Of a DNA stretch of 64,000 bases, positions 23,801 through 32,992 are shown in pieces; the stretch's first letter is position 1; each line of letters starts with the position of its first letter. Position numbers and translations under genes: made by a program. The notes below the pieces were generated by a model. It worked only from the letters and a program-made list of their open reading frames with translations. It searched no databases and had not been told where the DNA came from. Source of the stretch: BCD1 sp942492125 (GTDB lineage Bacteria; Bacteroidota; Bacteroidia; Chitinophagales; Saprospiraceae); NCBI GenBank assembly GCA_942492125.1, contig CALODM010000039.1, positions 62,001 to 126,000 on the forward strand. The letters are read 5' to 3'.

Positions 23801-26390
23801 AGGTTCCCGTATTATTGCAGTCATCTGTTGCAGACCATGTTCTGTAAATGGCGTATTCTCCTTCACAATCTCCCGGAATGATTTCATCGCTAAAAGTAGC
23901 TGTCAGGGTGCCATCGGAACAGTCATCAGTGACGGTAGCCCAGCCACCCGTGTTGGTAGGATAGGTATCCTCTGTACACTCAATAGAGGCTGTGGCAGGA
24001 CAGGTCAGTACAGGAGCTGTGTTGTCTTGTTTCCAGCTTACGGTAACAAAACAAATCTCAGATTCATTGCCGCAATCATCAATAGCCATATAGCTGTGAG
24101 TTTGTGAATAATCACATCCATTTACAACAATATCCGAGTTGCCAATACTGATAATTTCAGAAACACCACAAAAGTCGGTAGCCGTTACATATCCCTGTGT
24201 AATCAAATCCTCGGCAGTTGGTATGTAATCTGGATTACATCCCAAAGGTTCTGGATTGTTGCAGAATAACTCAGGTAACTCTGTATCAATTGTCCACGAA
24301 ACTGTTACAAAGCAAACCTCTGATTCATTACCACATGCATCAACAGCTTTGAAACCGTGAGTTTGAGTATACTCACAACCATTTACATCAATATCTGAAT
24401 TGCCAACCACAAGGATTTCGGATCCACAATTGTCAGATGAAGTGACTGTTCCGTTATCAATAAGATCTTGAGCCGTAGGAATAAAGGCTGGGTTGCACCC
24501 TAAATGTTCCACAGTGCCGCACTCAATAACAGGATCAGAAGTGTCTTCTGTCCATCTAACCTGAATCTGACAAGATTCAACAGATTGGTTTCCGCAGAAA
24601 TCATTTGCAATAAATGTATAAACCTGGGTGAATTCACAACCATTGTTAAATATCGGATTACTAACCAGACTTATAATAAATCCACAATTGTCTGTTGCTG
24701 AAACATAGTTGTCAATAATGAAATCAGTGGTTGGGAATGTTTCAGGGTTACATCCCAGGTCAATGATCGTTTCTCCGGCATCATTACCACAAGAAATCAC
24801 AGGAGCTTCATTATCAGCAGTAACTGTAAAGGTAGCAGAACAACTTACATCCGGATTACAAAGGTCATTGGTGGCAGAGAAGAAAACCGTGGTACTTCCG
24901 CCACAAGCCAATGGAGCTGAATACTGAGTCAAATCTGATAAGATTGGGTCACATCCAGGATCATTAAGGCCAAATTGATTTCTCCAATTAATGAATGCCG
25001 CATTAACTTCTGCCTGAGATAAACAGGCGTCAATAGTCAAATCTCCCGGGCAATTAAGAGATAAGTCCGGTGCAGTTATTACGTTAAAGGTTGCAGAACA
25101 ACTGGCATCCGGATTACATGGATCATTGGTAGCCGAGAAGTTTATGGTAACACTTCCACCACAGACGGATGGAGCATTAAAAATGTTTAAATTGGTTACC
25201 GTTGGGTTACAACCCGGGCTGGTAACAATGAACTGGTTTTTCCAGTTGTTAAAAGCTGCATTTACTTCAGCCTGTGAAGTACATGGTCCTACTGTGAAGT
25301 TTCCAGGGCAGCTAACCGCCAGCGCTGGTGCATCAATAACAGTAAATGTAGCCGAGCAAGAAGCATCCGGATTACACGGGTCATTGGTAGCAGAGAAGTT
25401 AATGGTAACACTTCCGCCACAAGTAGAAGGTGCATTGAACTGATTTAAATCAGTCACGGTTGGGTTGCACCCTGGACTGGTGACCATAAACTGAGACTTC
25501 CAGTTGTTGAAAGCAGTATTAATAGCTGCCTGTGTCAAACAACTACCCATGGTCATATCTCCTGGACAACTAACTGCTAATGCCGGTGCATCGGTCACGG
25601 TGAAAGTAGCAGAGCAACTTACATCAGGGTTACATGGATCATCTGTAGCCGAGAAGTTAATGGTTGTACTTCCTCCACACGCTGGTGGCGCAATGAACAG
25701 GGTTAGATCCGTAACGGTTGGATTACAACCTGGGTTAGTCACCATAAACTGATTTCTCCATGCGAGGAAAGCCGCATCGACAGCTGCTTGTGTCTGACAG
25801 GATCCAACTGTCATGTTGCCTGGGCAACTGACGGTCAAAGCTGGTGCATCGGTCACCGTAAATGTAGCGGAGCAAGAAGCATCCGGATTACACGGATCGT
25901 TATTGGCAATGAAGTTAATGGTAGTACTTCCACCACAAGCCGGTGGCGCATGAAACTGTGTCAGGTCGGTCACATCAGGGTTACAACCCGGACTGGTAAC
26001 CATAAACTGATTTCTCCATGCGAGGAAAGCAGCGTCGACAGCTCCCTGTGTTTGACAGGAAGCGACGGTCATATCTCCCGGGCAACTGACGGTCAGTGCC
26101 GGCGCATCCGTAACAGTAAAGGTAGCAGAGCAGGATACATCGGGATTACACAGATCTCCGGTAGCGGAGAAATTTATTGTCGTAGAACCACCGCAAGCGA
26201 GTGGCGCATTGAATTGTGTCAGATCGGTGACGGTTGGGTTACAACCCGGATTGGTCAGCATGAACTGATTTCTCCAGTTGAGGAAAGCCGCATCGACATC
26301 AGCCTGCGACTGACAGGCAGCAACCGTCATATCTCCAGGACAACTCACGGTAAGAGTAGAGCAGTCACCACAGTAAAGGTAGCGGAGCAA
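20850..26390 (-). CDS. Giant Cys-rich repeat protein, C-terminal piece with T9SS type A tail
   Basis: This 1,846-codon frame is the C-terminal part of one giant secreted protein, cut off from its upstream part by a missing base at 26357-26360. It first continues the 86-residue, six-Cys repeats, about six units to about 24,800. Then come three diverged GCNP-x(n)-TATDNCG-type modules, and about a dozen HYR-like modules with Cys pairs around TATDDCGN and VDTTPPV. A sprB-like PKD-style module follows near residue 1,670. The last 85 residues (HIKVTIAPNPATDIVYIGFK ... VEYKFIVAH) are a Por secretion tail, so the protein is exported by T9SS and anchored or released at the surface. Such giant repeats usually act as adhesins or as matrix or motility surface proteins; a precise role is not known. 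The codons before residue 13 come from the wrong frame. Confidence 0.88.
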   Translation of the reverse strand: MLRYLYCGDCSTLTVSCPGDMTVAACQSQADVDAAFLNWRNQFMLTNPGCNPTVTDLTQFNAPLACGGSTTINFSATGDLCNPDVSCSATFTVTDAPALTVSCPGDMTVASCQTQGAVDAAFLAWRNQFMVTSPGCNPDVTDLTQFHAPPACGGSTTINFIANNDPCNPDASCSATFTVTDAPALTVSCPGNMTVGSCQTQAAVDAAFLAWRNQFMVTNPGCNPTVTDLTLFIAPPACGGSTTINFSATDDPCNPDVSCSATFTVTDAPALAVSCPGDMTMGSCLTQAAINTAFNNWKSQFMVTSPGCNPTVTDLNQFNAPSTCGGSVTINFSATNDPCNPDASCSATFTVIDAPALAVSCPGNFTVGPCTSQAEVNAAFNNWKNQFIVTSPGCNPTVTNLNIFNAPSVCGGSVTINFSATNDPCNPDASCSATFNVITAPDLSLNCPGDLTIDACLSQAEVNAAFINWRNQFGLNDPGCDPILSDLTQYSAPLACGGSTTVFFSATNDLCNPDVSCSATFTVTADNEAPVISCGNDAGETIIDLGCNPETFPTTDFIIDNYVSATDNCGFIISLVSNPIFNNGCEFTQVYTFIANDFCGNQSVESCQIQVRWTEDTSDPVIECGTVEHLGCNPAFIPTAQDLIDNGTVTSSDNCGSEILVVGNSDIDVNGCEYTQTHGFKAVDACGNESEVCFVTVSWTIDTELPELFCNNPEPLGCNPDYIPTAEDLITQGYVTATDFCGVSEIISIGNSDIVVNGCDYSQTHSYMAIDDCGNESEICFVTVSWKQDNTAPVLTCPATASIECTEDTYPTNTGGWATVTDDCSDGTLTATFSDEIIPGDCEGEYAIYRTWSATDDCNNTGTCVQMIKVVDTTPPVITPIHPDLVNIPNGSEITVECQNFDPEWDPFIFDENDVMATDECSSVTITMTDILVEEGCTEDGIYLGFVSRWECRWIATDDCGNSAEYSFTMVVVDETPPVFTVTPDDIVASCDDIPSFGNVEAMDNCSNVELTYVDSQLPGECIGEAIIKRVWTATDYCGNASTYTQIIELVDHEAPTIYFHEPEMAQYTNGQEVFVDCEDLTTFIFNAEAAFGIDNCDYNPEVTYDYVITPSGNCASAGYFLKLKSKWTITDDCGNSSVFELTFYSVDNTPPEFTYVPANVCTTSSELPAVASATAVDNCSSIVDIQFFEYAAEDCGSGQVVERHWVATDLCGNSSTAVQMIIINDQTGPTLEIAHPDFEGVQNGGMVNLEADCSNADMLPNLEPFLTITDECSVGFLTDISFELIDEGDCILDGYLARYKLEIDVRDGCGNHSVYQYMVNLVDTQAPVFVNAVPELFLECTEDLPEVIVEDNCTDVVVELTQNEDFDVCSTDGTPLIRVFTATDECGNTATFEQVIHFYDNTPPVLVGVPDDVCGLPGPFADVTAFDSCSDEVPQITVSDTTVDGPCGSTTKRTWVAIDACGNVASESQLFFNEDNTAPEITFNHPDLLGAQDGDVIALQCGDLDYDINDVTVSDNCSDDIEVQLDDVLLDSGDCSELGYFERYSYTWIATDVCGNTTSITLYFETIDTAPPGIHFVPDDLVIYCHEGPLPPADGVMAFDNCSEVDLELTETSQVISNTKTVVTRTWIAVDACGNSTTETQTISLLKADISCSFPDAPQAILCQSFDNELTVEVEGGTGPYTYEWALIDCDGIITGGNGTQTVTYISGLTPMTFGVTVTDINGCSTYCTITIDCIKKIGVDDTNFSIPDTGNEVQHDLPNHIKVTIAPNPATDIVYIGFKNFEPQKEAELIITNIYGQVIQKISYDELPVDAQMINISEYPNGIYSVFLRQENQKPVEYKFIVAH

Positions 26391-29300
26391 CTGGCATCCG
26401 GATTACAGGAATCATTGGTAGCGGAGAAATTAACGGTCGTACTTCCACCACAAACGGAAGGTGGAAGGAATTGGTTTAGATCAGTCACCAATGGATTACA
26501 TCCAGGGCTGGTAACCATAAACTGAGCTTTCCAGTTGTTGAAAGCGGTATTAACTTGGGCCTGTGTCATACAAGGGCCGAAAGTCATATCCCCCGGACAG
26601 CTGACGGTCAAAGCCGGTGCATTGGTCACAGTAAAGGTAGCTGAGCAACTTACATCCGGATTACACGGATCATCGGTAGCGGAGAAGTTAATGGTTGTAC
26701 TTCCACCACAAGCGAGTGGTGCATCAAATTGTGTCAAATCGGTAATGTTGGCAACATTACAGCCATAACCCGTGACAATAAACTGGTTTCTCCAGGCAAG
26801 GAAAGCCGCATCGACAGCTGCTTGTGTCTGACAGGATCCAACTGACATATCTCCTGGACAACTCACAGAAAGGCCTGGTGCATCGGTCACCGTAAATGTA
26901 GCGGAGCAAGAAGCATCCGGATTACACGGATCATTATTGGCAATGAAGTTAATGGTAGTACTTCCACCACAAGCCGGTGGCGCATGAAACTGTGTCAGGT
27001 CGGTCACATCAGGATTACAACCCGGACTGGTAACCATAAACTGATTTCTCCATGCGAGGAAAGCAGCGTCGACATCAGCCTGAGATTGACAGGAAGCGAC
27101 GGTCATATCTCCCGGGCAATTGACAGTCAGTGCCGGCGCATCCGTAACAGTAAAGGTAGCAGAGCAGGATACATCGGGATTACACAGATCTCCGGTAGCG
27201 GAGAAATTTATTGTCGTAGAACCACCGCAAGCGAGTGGCGCATTGAATTGTGTCAGATCGGTGACGGTTGGGTTACAACCCGGATTGGTCAGCATGAACT
27301 GATTTCTCCAGTTGAGGAAAGCCGCATCGACATCAGCCTGCGACTGACAGGCAGCAACCGTCATATCTCCAGGACAACTCACGGTAAGAGTAGGAGCAGT
27401 CACCACAGTAAAGGTAGCGGAGCAACTGGCATCCGGATTACAGGAATCATTAGTAGCGGAGAAATTAACGGTCGTACTTCCACCACAAACGGAAGGTGGA
27501 AGGAACTGGTTAAGATCAGTCACCAATGGATTACAGCCTGGGCTGGTGACCATAAACTGAGCTTTCCAGGTGTTGAAAGCGGTATTAACTTGGGCCTGTG
27601 TCATACAAGGGCCGAAAGTCATATCCCCCGGACAGCTGACGGTCAAAGCCGGTGCATTGGTCACGGTAAAGGTAGCTGAGCAACTTACATCCGGATTACA
27701 CGGATCATCGGTAGCGGAGAAGTTAATGGTTGTACTTCCACCACAAGCGAGTGGTGCATCAAATTGTGTCAAATCGGTAATGTTGGCAACATTACAGCCG
27801 TAACCTGTTACGATAAACTGGTTTCTCCAGGCAAGGAAAGCCGCATCGACAGCTGCTTGTGTCTGACAGGATCCAACTGACATATCTCCTGGACAACTCA
27901 CAGAAAGGCCTGGTGCATCGGTCACCGTAAATGTAGCGGAGCAAGAAGCATCCGGATTACACGGATCGTTATTGGCAATGAAGTTAATGGTAGTACTTCC
28001 ACCACAAGCAGGTGGGGCATGAAACTGTGTAAGGTCGGTCACGTCAGGGTTACAACCCGGACTGGTAACGATAAACTGATTTCTCCATGCGAGGAAAGCA
28101 GCGTCGACAGCTCCCTGTGTTTGACAGGAAGCGACGGTCATATCTCCCGGGCAACTGACAGTCAGTGCCGGCGCATCCGTAACAGTAAAGGTAGCAGAGC
28201 AGGATACATCGGGATTACACAGATCTCCGGTAGCGGAGAAATTTATTGTCGTAGAACCACCGCAAGCGAGTGGCGCATTGAATTGTGTCAAATTGGTGAC
28301 GGTTGGGTTACAACCGGGATTGGTCAGCATGAACTGATTTCTCCAGTTGAGGAAAGCCGCATCGACATCAGCCTGCGACTGACAGGCAGCAACCGTCATA
28401 TCTCCAGGACAACTGACGGTAAGAGTAGGAGCAGTCACCACAGTAAAGGTAGCGGAGCAACTGGCATCCGGATTACAGGAATCATTAGTAGCGGAGAAAT
28501 TAACGGTCGTACTTCCACCACAAACGGAAGGTGGAAGGAACTGGTTAAGATCAGTCACCAATGGATTACAGCCTGGGCTGGTGACCATAAACTGAGCTTT
28601 CCAGGTGTTGAAAGCGGTATTAACTTGGGCCTGTGTCATACAAGGGCCGAAAGTCATATCTCCCGGACAGCTGACGGTCAAAGCCGGTGCATTGGTCACG
28701 GTAAAGGTAGCTGAGCAACTTACATCCGTATTACACGGATCATCGGTAGCGGAGAAGTTAATGGTTGTACTTCCACCACAAGCGAGTGGTGCATCAAATT
28801 GTGTCAAATCGGTAATGTTGGCAACATTACAGCCGTAACCTGTTACGATAAACTGGTTTCTCCAGGCAAGGAAAGCCGCATCGACAGCTGCTTGTGTCTG
28901 ACAGGATCCAACTGACATATCTCCTGGACAACTCACAGAAAGGCCTGGTGCATCGGTCACCGTAAATGTAGCGGAGCAAGAAGCATCCGGATTACACGGA
29001 TCGTTATTGGCAATGAAGTTAATGGTAGTACTTCCACCACAAGCAGGTGGGGCATGAAACTGTGTAAGGTCTGTCACATCAGGGTTACAACCCGGACTGG
29101 TAACGATAAACTGATTTCTCCATGCGAGGAAAGCAGCGTCGACATCAGCCTGAGATTGACAGGAAGCGACGGTCATATCTCCCGGGCAATTGACAGTCAG
29201 TGCCGGCGCATCCGTAACAGTAAAGGTAGCAGAGCAGGATACATCGGGATTACACAGATCTCCGGTAGCGGAGAAATTTATTGTCGTAGAACCACCGCAA

Positions 29301-32300
29301 GCGAGTGGCGCATTGAATTGTGTCAGATCGGTGACGGTTGGGTTACAACCGGGATTGGTCAGCATGAACTGATTTCTCCAGTTGAGGAAAGCCGCATCGA
29401 CATCAGCCTGCGACTGACAGGCAGCAACCGTCATATCTCCAGGACAACTGACGGTAAGAGTAGGAGCAGTCACCACAGTAAAGGTAGCGGAGCAACTGGC
29501 ATCCGGATTACAGGAATCATTGGTAGCGGAGAAATTAACGGTCGTACTTCCACCACAAACGGAAGGAGCGAGGAACTGGTTAAGATCAGTCACCAATGGA
29601 TTACATCCAGGGCTGGTGACCATAAACTGAGCTTTCCAGGTGTTGAAAGCGGTATTAACTTGGGCCTGTGTCATACAAGGGCCGAAAGTCATATCCCCCG
29701 GACAGCTGACGGTCAAAGCCGGGGCATTGGTTACCGGAAAGGTGGCCGAGCAAGAAGCATCCGGATTACACGGATCATCGGTAGCTGAGAAGTTAATGGT
29801 TGTACTTCCTCCACAAGCGAGTGGTGCATGGAACTGTGTTAAATCGGTAGTGGTAGCCACGTTACAGCCGTAACCTGTTACAATAAACTGATTTCTCCAG
29901 GCGAGGAAAGCAGCATCTACAGCAGCTTGTGTCTGACAAGAGCTAACCGTCACATCTCCAGGGCAACTGACAGAAAGACCAGGAGCATCCGTCACTGTAA
30001 ATGTAGCGGAGCAAGAAGCATCCGGATTACACGGATCATTATTGGCAATGAAGTTAATGGTCGTGCTTCCACCACAAGCCGGTGGCGCATGAAACTGTGT
30101 AAGGTCGGTCACGTCAGGGTTACATCCCGGACTGGTAACCATAAACTGATTTCTCCAGGCAAGGAATGCCGCATCAACATCTGCCTGTGTTTGACAGGCA
30201 GCGACGGTCATATCGCCCGGACAGCTGACAGTCAGTGCCGGCGCATCGGTCACGGTAAATGTAGCGGAACAGGAAGCATCGGGATTACACAGATCTCCGG
30301 TAGCGGAGAAATTTATTGTCGTAGAACCACCGCAAGCGAGCGGTGCATCGAATTGAGTCAGATCCGTTACGGTTGGGTTACAACCCGGATTGGTAACCAT
30401 AAACTGATTTCTCCAGGCAAGGAAAGCTGCATCAACAGCCCCCTGTGTCTGACAAGCAGCAACAGTCATATCTCCCGGACAACTCACGGTAAGAGTAGGA
30501 GCAGTCACCACAGTAAAGGTAGCGGAGCAACTGGCATCCGGATTACAGGAATCATTGGTAGCGGAGAAATTAACGGTCGTACTTCCACCACAAACGGAAG
30601 GTGGAAGGAACTGGTTAAGATCAGTCACCAATGGATTACAGCCTGGGCTGGTGACCATAAACTGAGCTTTCCAGGTGTTGAAAGCGGTATTGACTTCAGC
30701 CTGTGTCATACAGGGGCCAAAGGACATATCTCCCGGACAGCTGACGGTCAAAGCCGGAGCATTGGTCACCGTAAAGGTAGCCGTACAGGAGGCATCTGGA
30801 TTACACGGATCATCGGTAGCGGAGAAGTTAATGGTTGTACTTCCTCCACAAGCGAGTGGTGCATCAAATTGTGTCAAATCGGTAATGGTAGCCACGTTGC
30901 ATCCATATCCGGTGACAGTAAATTGGTTTCTCCAGTTGAGGAAAGCTGCATCTACATCAGCTTGTGTCTGACAGGAACCAACAGTTATATCACCCGGGCA
31001 ACTGACGGTCAGTGCGGGCGCATCCGTCACGGTAAAGGTGGCTGTGCATTGCACATCCGGATTACATGGATCGCCGGTGGCAGAGAAAGTAATTGTTGTG
31101 CTTCCCCCACAAGCAGCAGGTGCATCAAACTGTGTCAAGTCAGTGACTGTTGGATTACATCCAGGAGCCATAAGTGTAAACTGATTTCTCCATGCGAGGA
31201 AAGCGGCATCGACAGCCCCCTGTGTTTGACAGGAAGCGACGGTCATATTTCCAGGACAACTTACCATAAGCATTGGCGCATCTGGAACTGTAAAAGTTGC
31301 AGAACACTGTACATCCTGATTACACAGGTCCCCTGTTGCTGAGAAAAGTATAGTGACGTCCCCTCCACACGCTGATGGCGCAACATATTGATTGAGGTCA
31401 GTCACCGTTGGATTACATCCCGGACTGGTTAAAAGAAACTGGCTTTTCCAGTTGTTAAATAAAGTATTGACTTCATTTTGGGTTAAGCAGGCATCCACTG
31501 TTAAATCACCCGGACAACTGACGGTCAAAGCCGGCGCATCGGTCACCGTAAAAGTAGCCGAACAACTGGCATCTGTATTACAGGGATCGTTACTGGCAAG
31601 GAAGTTAATAGTTGTACTTCCTCCACAAGCTGGTGGAGCATTGAACTGCGTCAGGTCGGTCACAGTTGGGTTACAACCCTGGCTGGTAACCACAAACTGG
31701 TTTCTCCATGCGAGGAAGGCTGCATCGACATCCGTCTGAGATTGACAGGCAGCGACGGTCAAATCACCTGGGCAACTTACAGTCAGTGCGGGCGCATCGG
31801 TCACGGTAAAGGTAGCCGAGCAGGAGACATCCGGATTACATGGATCCCCGGTAGCGGAGAAGTTAATGGTCGTACTTCCACCACAAGCTGATGGTGCGTC
31901 AAACTGCGTCAAATCCGTAATATTGGCAACATTACAACCATAGCCTGTTACGATAAATTGACTTCTCCAGTTGAGGAAAGCCGCATCGACAGCCGCCTGT
32001 GTCTGACAGGAACCAACAGTTATATCCCCTGGACAACTGACAGAAAGGCCAGGTGCATCCGTTACGGTAAAGGTGGCTGAACAGGTAGCATCGGAATTAC
32101 AGGGATCCCCGGTAGCTGAAAAGTTAATGGTCGTGCTTCCACCACACGCTGGTGGCGCATCGAATTGTGTCAGGTCAGTAACCGTTGGGTTACATCCAGT
32201 ACTTGTTACTGTAAATTGGTTTCTCCAGTTGAGGAAAGCTGCATCAACGTCTGCCTGAGATTGACAGGCGGCGACGGTCATGTTACCAGGACAACTTACA

Positions 32301-32992
32301 GTCAGGTCAGGAGCATCAGTGACCGTGAAAGTGGCTGAACAACTGGCATCCGGATTACATGGATCATTTGTTGCAGAAAAATTGATGGTAATGCTTCCTC
32401 CACATGCGGGAGGAGCCGAAAATTGCGTGAGATCGGTGACGGTCGGGTTACATCCCGGATTGGTCAGGATGAACTGATTTCTCCAGAAAAGGAAAGCAGC
32501 ATCGACATCAGCCTGCGATTGACAGGCGGCTATGGTCTGGTCACCAGGACAGGAAACTGTCAGGGTTGGCGCATCCGTCACGGTAAAAGTAGCGGAGCAT
32601 TGTACATCCGGATTACACGGATCATTGGTGGCAGAAAATACGATGGTCACATCTCCGCCACAAGCATCGGGAGCCTGATAAACAGTAAGGTCTGTAACAT
32701 CCGGATTACAACCCGGATTTGCTAAGGTGAATTGGTTGCGCCAGTTGAGGAACGCTGCATCAACATCCGCCTGAGACATACAAGCGCTTACACTCATATC
32801 TCCCGGACACATTACTGTAAGGGAAGGTGCTGCATTTACGGTGAAGGTACTGGAACAACTTTCAGTTTCGCCACAGGAATTGGTGGCTTCGTAAGTTATG
32901 TTAACCGTTCCACCAATACATGCATTGGGCGCAGAGTAACCGCTGAGGTCAGTTGCAGTTGGTGAGCAACAATTATTGACTGGAAAATTCAT
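26345..32992 (-). CDS. Giant Cys-rich repeat protein, central piece of tandem 86-residue units
   Basis: This 2,215-codon frame is almost wholly tandem repeats: about 25 full units, each about 86 residues, of the form CPGDMTV-AACQSQADVDAAF-LNWRNQF-GCNP-TVTDLTQF-ACGGSTTINFSAT-CNPD-SCSATFTVTDAP. Each has six Cys, so units are probably disulfide-stabilised. Unit 5 and its relatives carry an extra residue (GYGCNV), giving 87. In the middle, units cycle in the order a-b-c-d, repeated with near identity every 1,035 bp. The ATG at 32992 overlaps the stop of the frame before it in the form ATGA, but the protein pattern continues straight across, so this is a frameshift inside one gene and not a separate gene start. 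The false end (VVTALLLP) is caused by a missing G at 26357-26360, which is present in four sister copies. Confidence 0.9.
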   Translation of the reverse strand: MNFPVNNCCSPTATDLSGYSAPNACIGGTVNITYEATNSCGETESCSSTFTVNAAPSLTVMCPGDMSVSACMSQADVDAAFLNWRNQFTLANPGCNPDVTDLTVYQAPDACGGDVTIVFSATNDPCNPDVQCSATFTVTDAPTLTVSCPGDQTIAACQSQADVDAAFLFWRNQFILTNPGCNPTVTDLTQFSAPPACGGSITINFSATNDPCNPDASCSATFTVTDAPDLTVSCPGNMTVAACQSQADVDAAFLNWRNQFTVTSTGCNPTVTDLTQFDAPPACGGSTTINFSATGDPCNSDATCSATFTVTDAPGLSVSCPGDITVGSCQTQAAVDAAFLNWRSQFIVTGYGCNVANITDLTQFDAPSACGGSTTINFSATGDPCNPDVSCSATFTVTDAPALTVSCPGDLTVAACQSQTDVDAAFLAWRNQFVVTSQGCNPTVTDLTQFNAPPACGGSTTINFLASNDPCNTDASCSATFTVTDAPALTVSCPGDLTVDACLTQNEVNTLFNNWKSQFLLTSPGCNPTVTDLNQYVAPSACGGDVTILFSATGDLCNQDVQCSATFTVPDAPMLMVSCPGNMTVASCQTQGAVDAAFLAWRNQFTLMAPGCNPTVTDLTQFDAPAACGGSTTITFSATGDPCNPDVQCTATFTVTDAPALTVSCPGDITVGSCQTQADVDAAFLNWRNQFTVTGYGCNVATITDLTQFDAPLACGGSTTINFSATDDPCNPDASCTATFTVTNAPALTVSCPGDMSFGPCMTQAEVNTAFNTWKAQFMVTSPGCNPLVTDLNQFLPPSVCGGSTTVNFSATNDSCNPDASCSATFTVVTAPTLTVSCPGDMTVAACQTQGAVDAAFLAWRNQFMVTNPGCNPTVTDLTQFDAPLACGGSTTINFSATGDLCNPDASCSATFTVTDAPALTVSCPGDMTVAACQTQADVDAAFLAWRNQFMVTSPGCNPDVTDLTQFHAPPACGGSTTINFIANNDPCNPDASCSATFTVTDAPGLSVSCPGDVTVSSCQTQAAVDAAFLAWRNQFIVTGYGCNVATTTDLTQFHAPLACGGSTTINFSATDDPCNPDASCSATFPVTNAPALTVSCPGDMTFGPCMTQAQVNTAFNTWKAQFMVTSPGCNPLVTDLNQFLAPSVCGGSTTVNFSATNDSCNPDASCSATFTVVTAPTLTVSCPGDMTVAACQSQADVDAAFLNWRNQFMLTNPGCNPTVTDLTQFNAPLACGGSTTINFSATGDLCNPDVSCSATFTVTDAPALTVNCPGDMTVASCQSQADVDAAFLAWRNQFIVTSPGCNPDVTDLTQFHAPPACGGSTTINFIANNDPCNPDASCSATFTVTDAPGLSVSCPGDMSVGSCQTQAAVDAAFLAWRNQFIVTGYGCNVANITDLTQFDAPLACGGSTTINFSATDDPCNTDVSCSATFTVTNAPALTVSCPGDMTFGPCMTQAQVNTAFNTWKAQFMVTSPGCNPLVTDLNQFLPPSVCGGSTTVNFSATNDSCNPDASCSATFTVVTAPTLTVSCPGDMTVAACQSQADVDAAFLNWRNQFMLTNPGCNPTVTNLTQFNAPLACGGSTTINFSATGDLCNPDVSCSATFTVTDAPALTVSCPGDMTVASCQTQGAVDAAFLAWRNQFIVTSPGCNPDVTDLTQFHAPPACGGSTTINFIANNDPCNPDASCSATFTVTDAPGLSVSCPGDMSVGSCQTQAAVDAAFLAWRNQFIVTGYGCNVANITDLTQFDAPLACGGSTTINFSATDDPCNPDVSCSATFTVTNAPALTVSCPGDMTFGPCMTQAQVNTAFNTWKAQFMVTSPGCNPLVTDLNQFLPPSVCGGSTTVNFSATNDSCNPDASCSATFTVVTAPTLTVSCPGDMTVAACQSQADVDAAFLNWRNQFMLTNPGCNPTVTDLTQFNAPLACGGSTTINFSATGDLCNPDVSCSATFTVTDAPALTVNCPGDMTVASCQSQADVDAAFLAWRNQFMVTSPGCNPDVTDLTQFHAPPACGGSTTINFIANNDPCNPDASCSATFTVTDAPGLSVSCPGDMSVGSCQTQAAVDAAFLAWRNQFIVTGYGCNVANITDLTQFDAPLACGGSTTINFSATDDPCNPDVSCSATFTVTNAPALTVSCPGDMTFGPCMTQAQVNTAFNNWKAQFMVTSPGCNPLVTDLNQFLPPSVCGGSTTVNFSATNDSCNPDASCSATFTVVTALLLP
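26357..30496 (-). repeat. Higher-order repeat: four 1,035-bp tetrads
   Basis: Four consecutive blocks of 1,035 bp (345 residues: three 86-residue units and one of 87) repeat with near identity. Block boundaries are at 30496, 29461, 28426 and 27391, and the array continues as half a block to about 25,840 and as two related units above 30,497. The same unit order a-b-c-d recurs in each block. Confidence 0.88.

Noticed and set aside
26357..30496. CRISPR array
   Set aside because: The repeating unit is a 1,035-bp coding block with no short repeat/unique-spacer structure and no cas genes.
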